Shown: positions 16,721 through 25,460 of the stretch, in pieces
How positions within the stretch are numbered: position 1 is the first letter of the stretch
Layout of the letters: each line of letters starts with the position of its first letter
From: Bacteroidales bacterium
GTDB lineage: Bacteria > Bacteroidota > Bacteroidia > Bacteroidales > P3
Direction of reading: 5' to 3'
Length of the DNA stretch: 54,128 bases
NCBI GenBank assembly: GCA_016296345.1
Contig: JAEDJL010000005.1
Location: 1 to 54,128, forward strand
The notes under the pieces: model-generated
The model's database searches: none
What the model saw: the letters and a program-made list of their open reading frames with translations, nothing else
What the model was told of the DNA's origin: nothing
Program-made: the position numbers and the translations under genes

Positions 16721-17833
16721 TTTCTTTGTAAGAACCAATCCTCAAACCAACGCTTTGAAAAATATGAGACAACAAGAGTAATTGCCACCGCAAGAGAAAG
16801 AAACAGCACAACAACAGCCCATTGCGGCAAAGCATCTTTGAACTTTGAGAGAAGCACAACAACAGAGAACATAACACAACAGTGATACATATATATTCCG
16901 TAGGAGATTTCGCCGAGCGTTACAAGGACTTTGTTTTCCAAAACGCCTTTCGGTTTGCAGAAAAGCACGACTGAGAAAATCACATACAAGTATAAGAACG
17001 ACAAAATCAGAGGCGAGACTATCGGAGTAAAGAAAAGAGCGTTCCAAACAGCATTGTCGATATTGATATTGAAGAAAAGGAAAAGCAAAACAAGCGAGCA
17101 AACCAGCAGACGCACAATCGGTTTGAAGCAAAGTTTGTTTTCTATGCTGCTTTTGGCATTAAAGAGCAAATAAGCCCCCAAAGCACCCGTTGCCATGCTC
17201 TCAAAATTGTAGTTGAACGCCAAAAGATAAAACACACTCGAAGAATCAAAAAAGAAATATGCCGCAACTTCTGCCACAATCTTCAATCCCATGGTTGCAA
17301 ATATGACCACGGGCAAATGTTTCTTGAAAAACTTGACAAGCGGAGCCCACATCAGGTAGAAAATCTCTTCGACCCCTATCGACCAAAGGGGTTCTAAAAG
17401 ATGATGACCGTAGATGTGCAGAACCATAATCGGGCAGAAGAAAAGAAAATAGTACCAAGTCTGTCCTATGGAATAAGGCATCTGATAGTCAAGTCCCGAA
17501 ATTGATATTGCAAGCGGAAGAAAAATCGTTCCGATTGCAATCAACAAAAAATAAAGAGGCCATATCCGCCTTATCCTGCGAAGATAGAATTGCTTGATAT
17601 TGATATTTTGAGTTTGAGACTGTTCCTTTTGCAAAAGGTAAGTGATGAGAAATCCACTCAAAACGAAGAAGAAATTGACTGCATTGGCTCCGTTGCGAAA
17701 CAAACCGACGTTCTCCAAATCAAAAAGCCCGTATTTCCTGCCTATGGTGGCACTATGGTGCAGTAAAACCAACAATGCTGCAAAAAATCTCAAGGAATTT
17801 ACCCCCCCCGAAATAGGATATATTCTTGTACAT
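16699..17833 (-). pseudogene. Membrane acyltransferase (acyltransferase-3/OafA family), out of frame at a G8 tract
   Basis: The body is a typical ~365-residue acyltransferase-3 protein with about ten membrane segments (FFFVLSGFLITYLLQ, LYFLLIAIGTIFLPL and others). Such proteins O-acylate surface glycans. The frame lacks a good start: its first usable codon is TTG 17793. Just upstream is a run of eight G (17802-17809 read as C on plus). With seven G, ATG 17833 would read through MYKNISYFGGVNSLRFFAAL, the usual N-terminus of this family with its LRFFAAL segment. With eight it shifts out of frame. This suggests phase variation by slipped-strand mispairing, currently OFF, or a homopolymer error in the assembly. 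TTG initiation at 17793 is a less likely alternative. Confidence 0.75.
17802..17809 (-). repeat. Homopolymer tract (G8 on the coding strand)
   Basis: This is the longest G/C run noticed in the window. It lies 24 nt after the likely ATG of the acyltransferase and breaks the reading frame by one base. It is a candidate phase-variation switch. Confidence 0.8.
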
Positions 17834-17883
17834 CAAGGAGTAAGGGAAATTATTTGTCAAATTGAAATACCAAAAAGAAAAAC

Positions 17884-17909
17884 GGTTTGCCCCGATTGAG
17901 GAGCAAACC
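17884..17909 (-). terminator. Intrinsic terminator of the arcC-argF operon
   Basis: On the minus strand GGTTTGCTCC pairs with GGGGCAAACC (10 bp, one G-T) around a 6-nt loop and is followed by GTTTTTCTTTTT. It lies 15 bp after the ornithine carbamoyltransferase stop. Confidence 0.85.
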
Positions 17910-17923
17910 ATTTAATTGCACGA

Positions 17924-18925
17924 TTATTCGCCGAGGGTTGCAACCATCACTGCTTTGATAGTGTGCATACGGTTTTCGGCTTCGTCAAATACGATAGAGT
18001 TTTCAGACTCGAATACTTCTTCTGTAACTTCTATGCCGTCCAAACCAAATTGTTTGTTTACGTCTCTGCCGACTTGTGTTTCCAAGTTGTGGTATGCAGG
18101 AAGGCAGTGCATGAATTTGCATTTCGGATTGCCTGTCATCTCCATCATTTGCTTGTTTACCTGATATGGCTTCAACAAGTTAATTCTCTCTGCCCACACT
18201 TCGGTTGGCTCACCCATCGATACCCAAACGTCAGTGTACAAGAAATCGCAACCCTTTACTCCTTCTGCCACATTGTCTGTAACAGTTACTTTTGCACCTG
18301 TTTCTTTTGCTATCTCTTGGCAGGTTTTTACCAATTCTGCATCAGGTTGCAATCCCTTTGGAGCAACAATTCTTACGTCCATTCCCATTTTTGCTCCGCC
18401 AACCATAAGAGAATTTCCCATGTTGTAGCGTGCGTCTCCGACGTAAGCGTAAGTTACTTGGTTCAATGGCTTATCGACGTGTTCGCTCATGGTCAAAAAG
18501 TCTGCCAATATCTGAGTTGGGTGGAACTCGTTGGTAAGTCCGTTCCATACAGGCACGCCTGCATATTTTGCAAGCTCCTCTACGGTTTCTTGCTTAAAGC
18601 CTCTGTATTCTATACCGTCGAACATTCTTCCCAAAACGCGGGCTGTGTCTGCCATACTTTCCTTTACACCTATTTGAGAGCCTGAAGGGCCCAAATAAGT
18701 AACGTGTGCGCCTTGGTCGTATGCTGCAACCTCGAAAGCACATCTTGTACGGGTAGATGTTTTTTCAAATATCAAGGCGATATTTTTGCCTTTCAATGTT
18801 GGTTGTTCTGTACCTGCATACTTTGCTCTCTTCAAATCGCGAGCCAAGTCCAACATGTATTGGATTTCTTTGGGAGTGAAATCCAACAACTTCAAAAAGT
18901 TTCTGTTTCTTAGGTTAAATGCCAT
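17924..18925 (-). CDS. argF: Ornithine carbamoyltransferase
   Basis: The 333-residue enzyme interconverts ornithine plus carbamoyl phosphate and citrulline. It has carbamoyl-phosphate motif STRTRCAFEVAA (near 56), HPTQILADF, and HCLPAYH for ornithine binding, with a WVSMGE loop, so it is the true ornithine enzyme, not the succinylornithine type found in some Bacteroidetes. It is the last gene of an operon with carbamate kinase, which favours a catabolic role (citrulline breakdown to ATP, as in ArcB). An anabolic ArgF role cannot be excluded, and no arginine deiminase gene is visible. Confidence 0.94.
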   Translation of the reverse strand: MAFNLRNRNFLKLLDFTPKEIQYMLDLARDLKRAKYAGTEQPTLKGKNIALIFEKTSTRTRCAFEVAAYDQGAHVTYLGPSGSQIGVKESMADTARVLGRMFDGIEYRGFKQETVEELAKYAGVPVWNGLTNEFHPTQILADFLTMSEHVDKPLNQVTYAYVGDARYNMGNSLMVGGAKMGMDVRIVAPKGLQPDAELVKTCQEIAKETGAKVTVTDNVAEGVKGCDFLYTDVWVSMGEPTEVWAERINLLKPYQVNKQMMEMTGNPKCKFMHCLPAYHNLETQVGRDVNKQFGLDGIEVTEEVFESENSIVFDEAENRMHTIKAVMVATLGE

Positions 18926-18945
18926 AACTCTTTTGTTTTAATTGT

Positions 18946-19590
18946 TTAAATAAATATTGAAAATTCAATTCCTAATCTTTGTATCGAAAAATTCTCTGTT
19001 ATTTCTGCACCATCATAGTAGTAATTACTTCTTGGAGAAAGGTGATAATCAATTAACAACAGCATTCTTCTTTTGGTCAAAATCTCAATCCCGGCTTTCC
19101 CGACAAAACTACATTCCCACCGATTGTCGCATACCAATTCCGTTTTGGCATCTAAATCTCTCTGTTTCTCTGTATTGAATATCATTCCCACGCCTAAGGC
19201 TGTCAAAACGTTCACTTTGTCAAACAAAGGAATGTGAAAGTTTGCCAAAACAGGAACATAGACCTGATTGAGGTTTATTTCGGTGTTGCCCGTTGCACTT
19301 TCATACCTCAGGTGTCTGTTTATGAATTCATGTTCCAACATAACAGAGAACCAAGACGATAGTTTGTAATCAAATTTGAACGAAAAACCTGCACTATATG
19401 CACAATCAATTCTCGGCAACGAACTCAAACCAACAGCATAATTTAGTGTCGGCAAGTTCAAAGCTCCGCAACTAATCCCAAATCCGATGCTTTTGTCTAT
19501 CAAAAAACGACTTGATTTACCGCTTTCTCCACAAAAGCAAACTGACGTGAGAAAAATCCAGAAAAAGAGACTGATTACAACCTTTCTCAT
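18946..19590 (-). CDS. Outer-membrane beta-barrel protein of unknown function
   Basis: The 214-residue product has a signal peptide (VVISLFFWIFLTSVCFC) and then alternating amphipathic strands ending in FSIQRLGIEFSIFI with a terminal aromatic/hydrophobic residue, as in OmpW/OmpA-like barrels of 8-10 strands. It lies between arcC (12 bp upstream) and the carbamoyltransferase (20 bp downstream), so it is co-transcribed with arginine or citrulline metabolism. A link to uptake is possible but unsupported beyond position. Confidence 0.72.
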   Translation of the reverse strand: MRKVVISLFFWIFLTSVCFCGESGKSSRFLIDKSIGFGISCGALNLPTLNYAVGLSSLPRIDCAYSAGFSFKFDYKLSSWFSVMLEHEFINRHLRYESATGNTEINLNQVYVPVLANFHIPLFDKVNVLTALGVGMIFNTEKQRDLDAKTELVCDNRWECSFVGKAGIEILTKRRMLLLIDYHLSPRSNYYYDGAEITENFSIQRLGIEFSIFI

Positions 19591-19602
19591 TCAGATTTAT
19601 TA

Positions 19603-20538
19603 TTACCAAACGATGCGTGTGCCGCAGTTTTCATTGCCAAGCTGTCCTGCTTCGGTGATTATGCACTCTTTGCCTCCGTTTTTGACAAAGTGAAGTGCCG
19701 CTCTGACTTTTGGAGCCATCGATCCCTCGCCAAATTGTCCCTGTTCGAGATATTCTTCTGCCTGCTTGACGGTGATGACATCGAGAGCCAATTCGCCGGG
19801 TTTGCGGAAATTGATATAGACTTTTGGAACGTCCGTAAGGATATAAAATTCGTCTGCTCCGATTTCAACTGCCGTAAGTGCAGATGCCAAGTCCTTGTCG
19901 ATAACTGCCTCGACGCCTTTGACGCCATTTTCTTCCACAACAGGAATTCCGCCACCTCCGACGGTTACAACTATGTTTCCTTCCAACGCCAACTGTTTTA
20001 CAATATCTATATTGGTAACTTTCAAAGGCTTTGGTGAGGCTACAACTTTGCGATACTTGTCGCTCTTGGAGTCTTTAGCGTATGTGCCGCCGTTTTCTCT
20101 TGCAAAGGCTTCGGCTTCTTCCTTTGTATAATAAGGACCTACGGGTTTGACAGGTTTTTTGAACGCCTCGTCGTTCTTATCTACCACAACCTGAGTGAGG
20201 AGTGTCAAAACATTGCGGTCAATTCCCTCACGGGCAAAAACATTTCTGAATCCCTGCTCTATAAGGTAGCCGATAGAACCCTGAGTTTCGGCAACACAAA
20301 AATCCATCGGCATTGCTTCAATTCCGAATTTCTTTTTGCCTGCCTCATGTTGCAACATAACGTTGCCAACCTGCGGTCCGTTTCCGTGTCCTATGACAAG
20401 GTTGTAGTCTTGCTTCAAAAGACTTACCAAAGAGTCGCAAGTCTCGGTTACATTCTTTATTTGCTCTTGATATGTGCCTTTCTGACCGCTTCTCAACAAA
20501 GCATTCCCGCCAAAAGCCACAACTGCCAATTTTTTCAT
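19603..20538 (-). CDS. arcC: Carbamate kinase
   Basis: The 311-residue amino-acid-kinase family enzyme makes ATP from carbamoyl phosphate and ADP. Motifs are VVAFGGNALLRSGQ at the N-terminus, VIGHGNGPQVGN, TVGGGGIPVV, the PKPLKVTNID loop and the ending GQLGNENCGTRIVW. It is the first gene of the three-gene operon and has a good -7 box 39 bp upstream. Together with ornithine carbamoyltransferase it forms the energy-yielding half of the arginine deiminase pathway. Confidence 0.95.
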   Translation of the reverse strand: MKKLAVVAFGGNALLRSGQKGTYQEQIKNVTETCDSLVSLLKQDYNLVIGHGNGPQVGNVMLQHEAGKKKFGIEAMPMDFCVAETQGSIGYLIEQGFRNVFAREGIDRNVLTLLTQVVVDKNDEAFKKPVKPVGPYYTKEEAEAFARENGGTYAKDSKSDKYRKVVASPKPLKVTNIDIVKQLALEGNIVVTVGGGGIPVVEENGVKGVEAVIDKDLASALTAVEIGADEFYILTDVPKVYINFRKPGELALDVITVKQAEEYLEQGQFGEGSMAPKVRAALHFVKNGGKECIITEAGQLGNENCGTRIVW

Positions 20539-20836
20539 TCTTCGCTTGTTTAATGTTTTTTCTTAGAAATAAGTGGCAAAGATAGGCATTTTTTCCGACT
20601 TGCAACCAAGGTGTCAAAATAAAACGCCGTTTTGGCGAAATAAAACGGCGTTTTATTCGGACAAAACGCCGTTTTATTTTGCTGAAAGGGCGTTTTGGAA
20701 AAGCCTAATTGAGTGGATTTTGTTACCTTTGCAAAAAAGGACGTACCACCTGCGGCAAAGGGCTGTGTTTGTATGTTTTTTGCTTGTGTTGCCATGGTGT
20801 CATGTTTGTTGAAAACCAAGATATATGTTGATTGAA
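20539..20836. promoter_or_regulatory. Divergent intergenic region between arcC and the glycosidase-like gene
   Basis: It holds a minus-strand -7 box TATCTTTG (20577-20584) for arcC, with a leader of about 33 nt, repeat array D (20621-20697) and a plus-strand box TACCTTTG (20724-20731) for the rightward gene, with a leader of about 95-100 nt. The array separates the two promoters. Confidence 0.65.
20621..20697. repeat. Palindromic tetrad array D
   Basis: Cores CGCCG, CGGCG, CGCCG and a mutated GGGCG are centred near 20627, 20648, 20669 and 20690, a 21-bp pitch. Adjacent units 1-2 and 2-3 are exact reverse complements over 13 bp with 8-bp linkers, so either pair can form a perfect hairpin. It ends about 27 bp before a -7 box. 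Confidence 0.92.
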
Positions 20837-21550
20837 ATGAAAAAGGGATTATTTTTTGCGGCTTTGGTGTTTGTGGTTTCTTCTCTTGCGGCTCAGAGGT
20901 CGGCTTTGGTTGTGGTCGATACTTTGAGTATGCAGGTCGATACGACAGTTTTTCACTTTACTACCTATGCTCCGACGGCGGAGGCTTGCTTTGCTTTTTC
21001 GACAACCAAGCCCGACACTCTCAATCGGAACATAGGTCTGAGCGTTGTGGCAGCTTTTACCTCCAAAGCTCCCGAACATATTGTGGGAACGAGTGTTTGC
21101 AAGGGCAAAAAACTATATTATCCGACCGAGAGCGAGAGCGGTTATTGTCTTATCACTTCTTCGGGCGTGGAAATCAACCCTTTGGACACCAATGACGCAA
21201 CTCCAATCACCAAAGCGATAAGGGAGAAAGGCGATTACTTTCAACAGATGATTTTGGTCAATGGAGGAAAGGCTGTTCCCACGACTATTTTTCGCAACAG
21301 GACAACTGCCCGCAGGGCTTTGGTCATTACGGCTTCTCAAACCATGTTGGTCGAAACTGACGACCGCATTCATATTGATGTATTTACCGATTGTCTGATA
21401 CGAATGGGGGCAATACAGGCAATTTATCTTGACATGGGTTCGTGGAGCGAGGGTTGGTATAGGACAAACTCGGGGCAAATCTGTCGTATCGGCAAAAACT
21501 GGAAGTCTTCTCACCTTCAAACCAACTGGCTTGTGATACAAAAGCGTTGA
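20837..21550 (+). CDS. Secreted phosphodiester glycosidase-like protein (NAGPA/DUF2233)
   Basis: I prefer ATG 20837, which gives a clean signal peptide (MKKGLFFAALVFVVSSLAAQ); an ATG four codons earlier (20825) is possible. The ~237-residue protein shows features of the NAGPA phosphodiester glycosidase fold: ILVNGGKAVPTTIFRNRTTARRALVI and a C-terminal LIRMGAIQAIYLDMGSWSEGWYR, the latter resembling the catalytic 'GA..A..lDgGgS' segment. These enzymes cleave sugar-phosphate diesters, so an envelope glycan role is likely. Identification is moderate because the family is diverse. It converges with the glycosyltransferase genes. Confidence 0.65.
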   Translation: MKKGLFFAALVFVVSSLAAQRSALVVVDTLSMQVDTTVFHFTTYAPTAEACFAFSTTKPDTLNRNIGLSVVAAFTSKAPEHIVGTSVCKGKKLYYPTESESGYCLITSSGVEINPLDTNDATPITKAIREKGDYFQQMILVNGGKAVPTTIFRNRTTARRALVITASQTMLVETDDRIHIDVFTDCLIRMGAIQAIYLDMGSWSEGWYRTNSGQICRIGKNWKSSHLQTNWLVIQKR

Positions 21551-21583
21551 AGTGTCGATTGAATGACAATAAAAAGCCGATAG

Positions 21584-22762
21584 TTACTTCGTCTTTGTGG
21601 CAGAAAGCAGAACGCTTTCGAGTACTTCGTTGCACTTTTCCCAGCGAAAGTTGTTCAAGATGTACTCTCTTGCATTTGTTGCAAGACTTTGGGAGAGTGA
21701 TTGGTCTTCAAGCAGTGTCAAGATGTGCTTTGCGTATTCGCTCTCGGTGTCGGCAATCATTATTTGTTCGCCGTCTTTTGCCATGAGGGCTTTGTTGGCA
21801 AGACGGGAGGTGATTGAGGGAATTTTGCAAGCCATTGCTTCCAACAGTTTGTTTTGCAGTCCTGTTCCAATCTGCATCGGGGCAACAAAAACGCGGCTTT
21901 GAAGATACATCTGCCTCATATCGGGTACTTTTTCGACAATCAAATCAAGTTTTGAGGCAAATCGTTTTACTTCTTTCGGAGGATTGACACCTGCAATGCA
22001 GAGAGTGGTTTGCGGACGCTTTGCTCTGACAAGCGGCATTATCGTTTTGAGAAGATAGAGGGCTGCAACAATGTTGGGTTTGTAGCCCATATTTCCGCAA
22101 AAGAGTATGTCGTATTTCTTTTCCATTGCTTCGGGAGCAGCAACATACTTGTCCGACACTCCGTTTGAAACTATTGCCACTTCGTTTTTCCTTTTGCAAG
22201 AGAGCAACTCTCGGTCGGCATCTGTTATTATGGTAGTACGGTCAAACAAAGAGAACATTTCTTCTTCGTATTTCCTCAATCGTTCGGCTTCGATGAAGAA
22301 AAACTTTCGTGAAAGCAGCTTGCTTTTTTCTGCCCTGCGAAACATATTTGCCGAAAGGGTGTCTTGGAAGTCCAAAACCGAAGGCAGCGAGATGCTTTCG
22401 GCGTATGGAGCTGTGCGGACGAACTGGTGGTAACACACATCGGGCTTGTGCTTTTTCAAGAAGGCATCATATTGTCGTTTCAGCTTGTTTGAGCGATAGA
22501 AAGCGACCTGAAACGGCAGTCGCAAGAAGAGAGCAAGCAGCACATTCAAAACAGAAACAAAAGGATTGAGCCTTGCAAGCTCTATTTGCTTGCAAAAAGG
22601 TTGCAAACAAGCCATGTCGGAAGGGTCAATCGGGCCTCTTGTAAGGCAAAACAAATAAATATCGTGCTGTTTTGCCAACTGCACAATCTGGTTGTAAGCT
22701 CTGAGCTTGTCGCCCTTTATCAAAGGATAGGGAAACCTCGAAAGGAAAACGGCAATCTTCAT
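21584..22762 (-). CDS. Glycosyltransferase, GT4 type (Stp1-like)
   Basis: I start at ATG 22762 (MKIAVFLSRFPYPLIKGDKL), 39 codons inside the longest frame, because it overlaps the previous stop by 4 nt (ATGA) and begins the GT-B fold. The 392-residue protein has an N-terminal acceptor domain and a C-terminal NDP-sugar domain with FCGNMGYKPN and the E-x7-E-like segment APMQIGTGLQNKLLEAMACKIPSITS. It resembles exopolysaccharide/PEP-CTERM-associated GT1 proteins. Substrate unknown. It is the last gene of the lptF/G-GT-GT operon. Confidence 0.88.
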   Translation of the reverse strand: MKIAVFLSRFPYPLIKGDKLRAYNQIVQLAKQHDIYLFCLTRGPIDPSDMACLQPFCKQIELARLNPFVSVLNVLLALFLRLPFQVAFYRSNKLKRQYDAFLKKHKPDVCYHQFVRTAPYAESISLPSVLDFQDTLSANMFRRAEKSKLLSRKFFFIEAERLRKYEEEMFSLFDRTTIITDADRELLSCKRKNEVAIVSNGVSDKYVAAPEAMEKKYDILFCGNMGYKPNIVAALYLLKTIMPLVRAKRPQTTLCIAGVNPPKEVKRFASKLDLIVEKVPDMRQMYLQSRVFVAPMQIGTGLQNKLLEAMACKIPSITSRLANKALMAKDGEQIMIADTESEYAKHILTLLEDQSLSQSLATNAREYILNNFRWEKCNEVLESVLLSATKTK

Positions 22763-23949
22763 AGTTGTTCGTAATAAGCACTGATTTCTTTTGCTATCTC
22801 GTCGGTATTGTAACGTGTTGCGATGAGTTGGGCGGCCTGAAAGCCGATTTCTTTTGCATAAGAGCTGTCGTCCAAACATCTTTTTACTGCTATTGCAAAC
22901 TCCTGTGGTGTGTCGGCAATGATAATGTTCTTTCCATTTTCGTACATCAGCCCTTCGGCAGCAATGGTTGTGGCAATCACTGTTTTGCCTATGCTCATTG
23001 CCTCAATGATTTTAATTCTTATTCCGCTGCCCGAAAGAAGCGGCACGACCATTATTTGTTTGCTTGTCATAAAACGAATACTGTCATCGACCTCTCCGAC
23101 AACAAACACATCTTTTTCGTGAGTATTTAACAACCAATCGGGCATATTTCTGCCTGCAAAGTAAGCCTTGACCTGCGGACTTGCAGCCTTGACACTCTTC
23201 CAGCACGATTTGAGAAACCATTTTATGCCTTGCTCGTTCGGAACCCAATTCATGCTTCCGATATGAAAGATACTATTTTGCTCTTCAAGCACATCGGGCA
23301 AAATTTCAGGGGTATCTATTCCGACCGCAATGGGCTTGCAAAGTCGCCGGCAACCGTTTTGGATAAAGTATTCGGCATCTGTGGCTGTTACAGGGAAGAT
23401 TGCATCGTAGTCGTTTATCCTTTCCCTTTCGTAATGTTCCAAAGTGAGATAGAGATGTTTGAGATAAAATCGTTTGAAAGGATTGTTTGTTGCCTTGTAT
23501 GTGCGTTGCCAAATTTTGTTTTCCACATTGGGACTTCGCAATACAACTTTGGCATTGCTGTATTTGCGAACAAGCGGAACGTAAGGAGTAAGGAAGATAC
23601 TCTCCATTTGAATTATGTCGAACTTTTGGCGAGTCAAAACATCGCGGAGCTTATCTTTCATTGCTTGATTGATAAATCGTTTCACATGATAGCTCTCTCC
23701 GCACAACATTGCTTCGATTGCAGGAAACAACTTGACGTCCAAATCGACAAAAACGGTCTCAAAGCCCGTCTTTTCCAAATAATCCTGAGGCAGAGCGTCA
23801 ATATTGCAAGGGTGTTTCTTCGAGTGGAAAGACACAACCTTGACTTGGTGTCCCATATTCAGCAATCCGGTTGTCAGAGAGTTCATTCCCATTGCTCCTC
23901 CGTCCGTTGCAGGAAACGGAGGCTTATAACAAACTTGCAGTATTCTCAT
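22759..23949 (-). CDS. Glycosyltransferase, GT4 type
   Basis: The 396-residue GT-B protein begins MRILQVCYKPPFPATDGGAMG and has a sugar-nucleotide domain with HIGSMNWVPNEQGIKWFL and VPLLSGSGIRIKIIEAMSIGKTVIATTIAAEG. It overlaps the LptF/G-like gene by 26 nt upstream and the next glycosyltransferase by 4 nt downstream, so the three are translationally coupled. The context points to cell-surface polysaccharide or lipopolysaccharide assembly. Donor and acceptor cannot be read from sequence. Confidence 0.88.
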   Translation of the reverse strand: MRILQVCYKPPFPATDGGAMGMNSLTTGLLNMGHQVKVVSFHSKKHPCNIDALPQDYLEKTGFETVFVDLDVKLFPAIEAMLCGESYHVKRFINQAMKDKLRDVLTRQKFDIIQMESIFLTPYVPLVRKYSNAKVVLRSPNVENKIWQRTYKATNNPFKRFYLKHLYLTLEHYERERINDYDAIFPVTATDAEYFIQNGCRRLCKPIAVGIDTPEILPDVLEEQNSIFHIGSMNWVPNEQGIKWFLKSCWKSVKAASPQVKAYFAGRNMPDWLLNTHEKDVFVVGEVDDSIRFMTSKQIMVVPLLSGSGIRIKIIEAMSIGKTVIATTIAAEGLMYENGKNIIIADTPQEFAIAVKRCLDDSSYAKEIGFQAAQLIATRYNTDEIAKEISAYYEQL

Positions 23950-25369
23950 TATCTTGTTTTGTTTTCTTCGTTTTAATGAATTGTTTTATCCTTTCAAAAA
24001 ATTTTGTCCAAGCCTCGGAACTGAAAACCGCCGAGTCGGAAGTTGCTTTCATCGTAAGCACAATCCCTATTGGCAAAAAAATCAAAGAAGACAGCCACAT
24101 ACCCAACCAAATCGGTATTTCGCCCTCCAAAGCCGCATTTTCGCCAACCTGACCCACTATGTGGTAGATGATAAACGCCAAAGTTGAAACCACAACAGGC
24201 ATTCCCAATCCTCCCTTTCGTATTATCGCTCCAAGGGGAGCACCGATAAAAAACAGTATAAGGCAGGCTGCCGAAAGTGTAAACTTACGATGAAATTCTA
24301 TTTTGTGCTTATTGATGTATTCTTCGTCCGATTTCAGCTTTGTTTCGTAGTTTGCAATCTCGTTTTGGTAGAATTGTTTCGCTCCTTCGGAAAGATAGTC
24401 GAGCTTTGCTTTCTCTTTGTCCGACACCATGCCGTTTTTGTCGCAGTGTATCTTTATTCCGCTACTTACAAAGGCAGGTTCTTGGTTTATTCTGTCAAAC
24501 AAAAATTTCTGCATCAGTGACTTGTATTCTCTGCTTTCTGCTTTCAGGGTATCGAGAGCCTGTTTGAGTTGCACCACATTGAGCATTGTGTGATGTCCTT
24601 CGTAGCGGTCTTGATCTGCCTTTTGGTATGCAAAATCTGAAATGTCAAATCGGATTGTTTGTTCTTGGTAATCCATTCTCACAAGGGGGTGAGCGTTTCG
24701 GTTCTCTTCGCTTAAATCTTCGTCAAAGGTATATCCCGAAAATAGTTTGAAGATTAAAGTATTTCCGTCTTTGCTTGTGAACATCTGTCCGCTGTCTGCA
24801 ATGTTCACCGTGGTGTTTCCCAAATCCTTACTGTGATCGTAGATGATTATGTCTTTGAGATATTGACCTGTTTTGTCCTTTGCACCTATTCTTATGGTAT
24901 AATTCTCAATCTCGGTGTAAAATTCATCGGGTTGAATGTTCAAAGCAGGTTTCTTTGTCTTGATTTCATACATCAGGACTTTGAGTTTGCCGGTTGCATC
25001 GGGTATCACATTGTTTGAAAAGTAGAAAGCTATGCCGCAAAAGCAGATACTAAGCGCTATCAGGGGTCTCAATATTCTCCAAAGAGAAAGACCGGAGGAT
25101 TTCATTGCCACAAGTTCGTATCTTTCTCCGAAGTTTCCCATCGTCATAATGGAAGCTAAGAGGATTGAAAGCGGCAAAGCCATCGGCACAAGGGTTGCAC
25201 AAGCGTATGTAATCATCTCCAAGATTACCGACCACTCCAATCCCTTGCCTACAATCTGCTCTATCTTTTTCCAAAGGAACTGTAACAACAATACAAATAT
25301 CGCAATGGAAAAGGTAAGCAGCCAAGGACCCAAGTAAGATTTCAAGATATATTTGTCAAGTCTTTTCAC
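23924..25369 (-). CDS. LptF/LptG family permease (YjgP/YjgQ)
   Basis: The 481-residue inner-membrane protein belongs to the lipopolysaccharide-export ABC permeases that work with LptB. It has N-terminal membrane helices (about 15-40, 55-80 and 100-120), the family motif FGERYELVAMKSSGLSLWRI near 80-100, a long periplasmic beta-jellyroll region, and C-terminal helices (LSAACLILFFIGAPLGAIIRKGG). It starts with GTG at 25369; no in-frame ATG lies nearby. A -7 box at 25391-25398 gives a leader of about 15 nt. Whether it is LptF or LptG is unclear. Confidence 0.9.
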   Translation of the reverse strand: MKRLDKYILKSYLGPWLLTFSIAIFVLLLQFLWKKIEQIVGKGLEWSVILEMITYACATLVPMALPLSILLASIMTMGNFGERYELVAMKSSGLSLWRILRPLIALSICFCGIAFYFSNNVIPDATGKLKVLMYEIKTKKPALNIQPDEFYTEIENYTIRIGAKDKTGQYLKDIIIYDHSKDLGNTTVNIADSGQMFTSKDGNTLIFKLFSGYTFDEDLSEENRNAHPLVRMDYQEQTIRFDISDFAYQKADQDRYEGHHTMLNVVQLKQALDTLKAESREYKSLMQKFLFDRINQEPAFVSSGIKIHCDKNGMVSDKEKAKLDYLSEGAKQFYQNEIANYETKLKSDEEYINKHKIEFHRKFTLSAACLILFFIGAPLGAIIRKGGLGMPVVVSTLAFIIYHIVGQVGENAALEGEIPIWLGMWLSSLIFLPIGIVLTMKATSDSAVFSSEAWTKFFERIKQFIKTKKTKQDNENTASLL

Positions 25370-25390
25370 GCCTATGTCAGTTCAAAGGAA

Positions 25391-25419
25391 CAAAAGTACA
25401 ACATTTATTTGTAATTTTG
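25391..25419. promoter_or_regulatory. Closely spaced divergent promoters for lptF/G and DPP III genes
   Basis: The minus-strand box TACTTTTG (25391-25398) serves the permease and the plus-strand box TAATTTTG (25412-25419) serves the peptidase. Their near edges are only 13 bp apart, so two polymerases could not occupy them together. Mutual exclusion is an inference. Confidence 0.6.
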
Positions 25420-25460
25420 CCGATGAAAGAATGAAAATATCAAAACGTAAGGAGGAATTT

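Noticed and set aside
22763..22879. N-terminal extension of the first glycosyltransferase
   Set aside because: The extra 39 codons overlap the neighbouring gene and precede the canonical GT-B start; the 4-nt ATGA overlap marks the true start.
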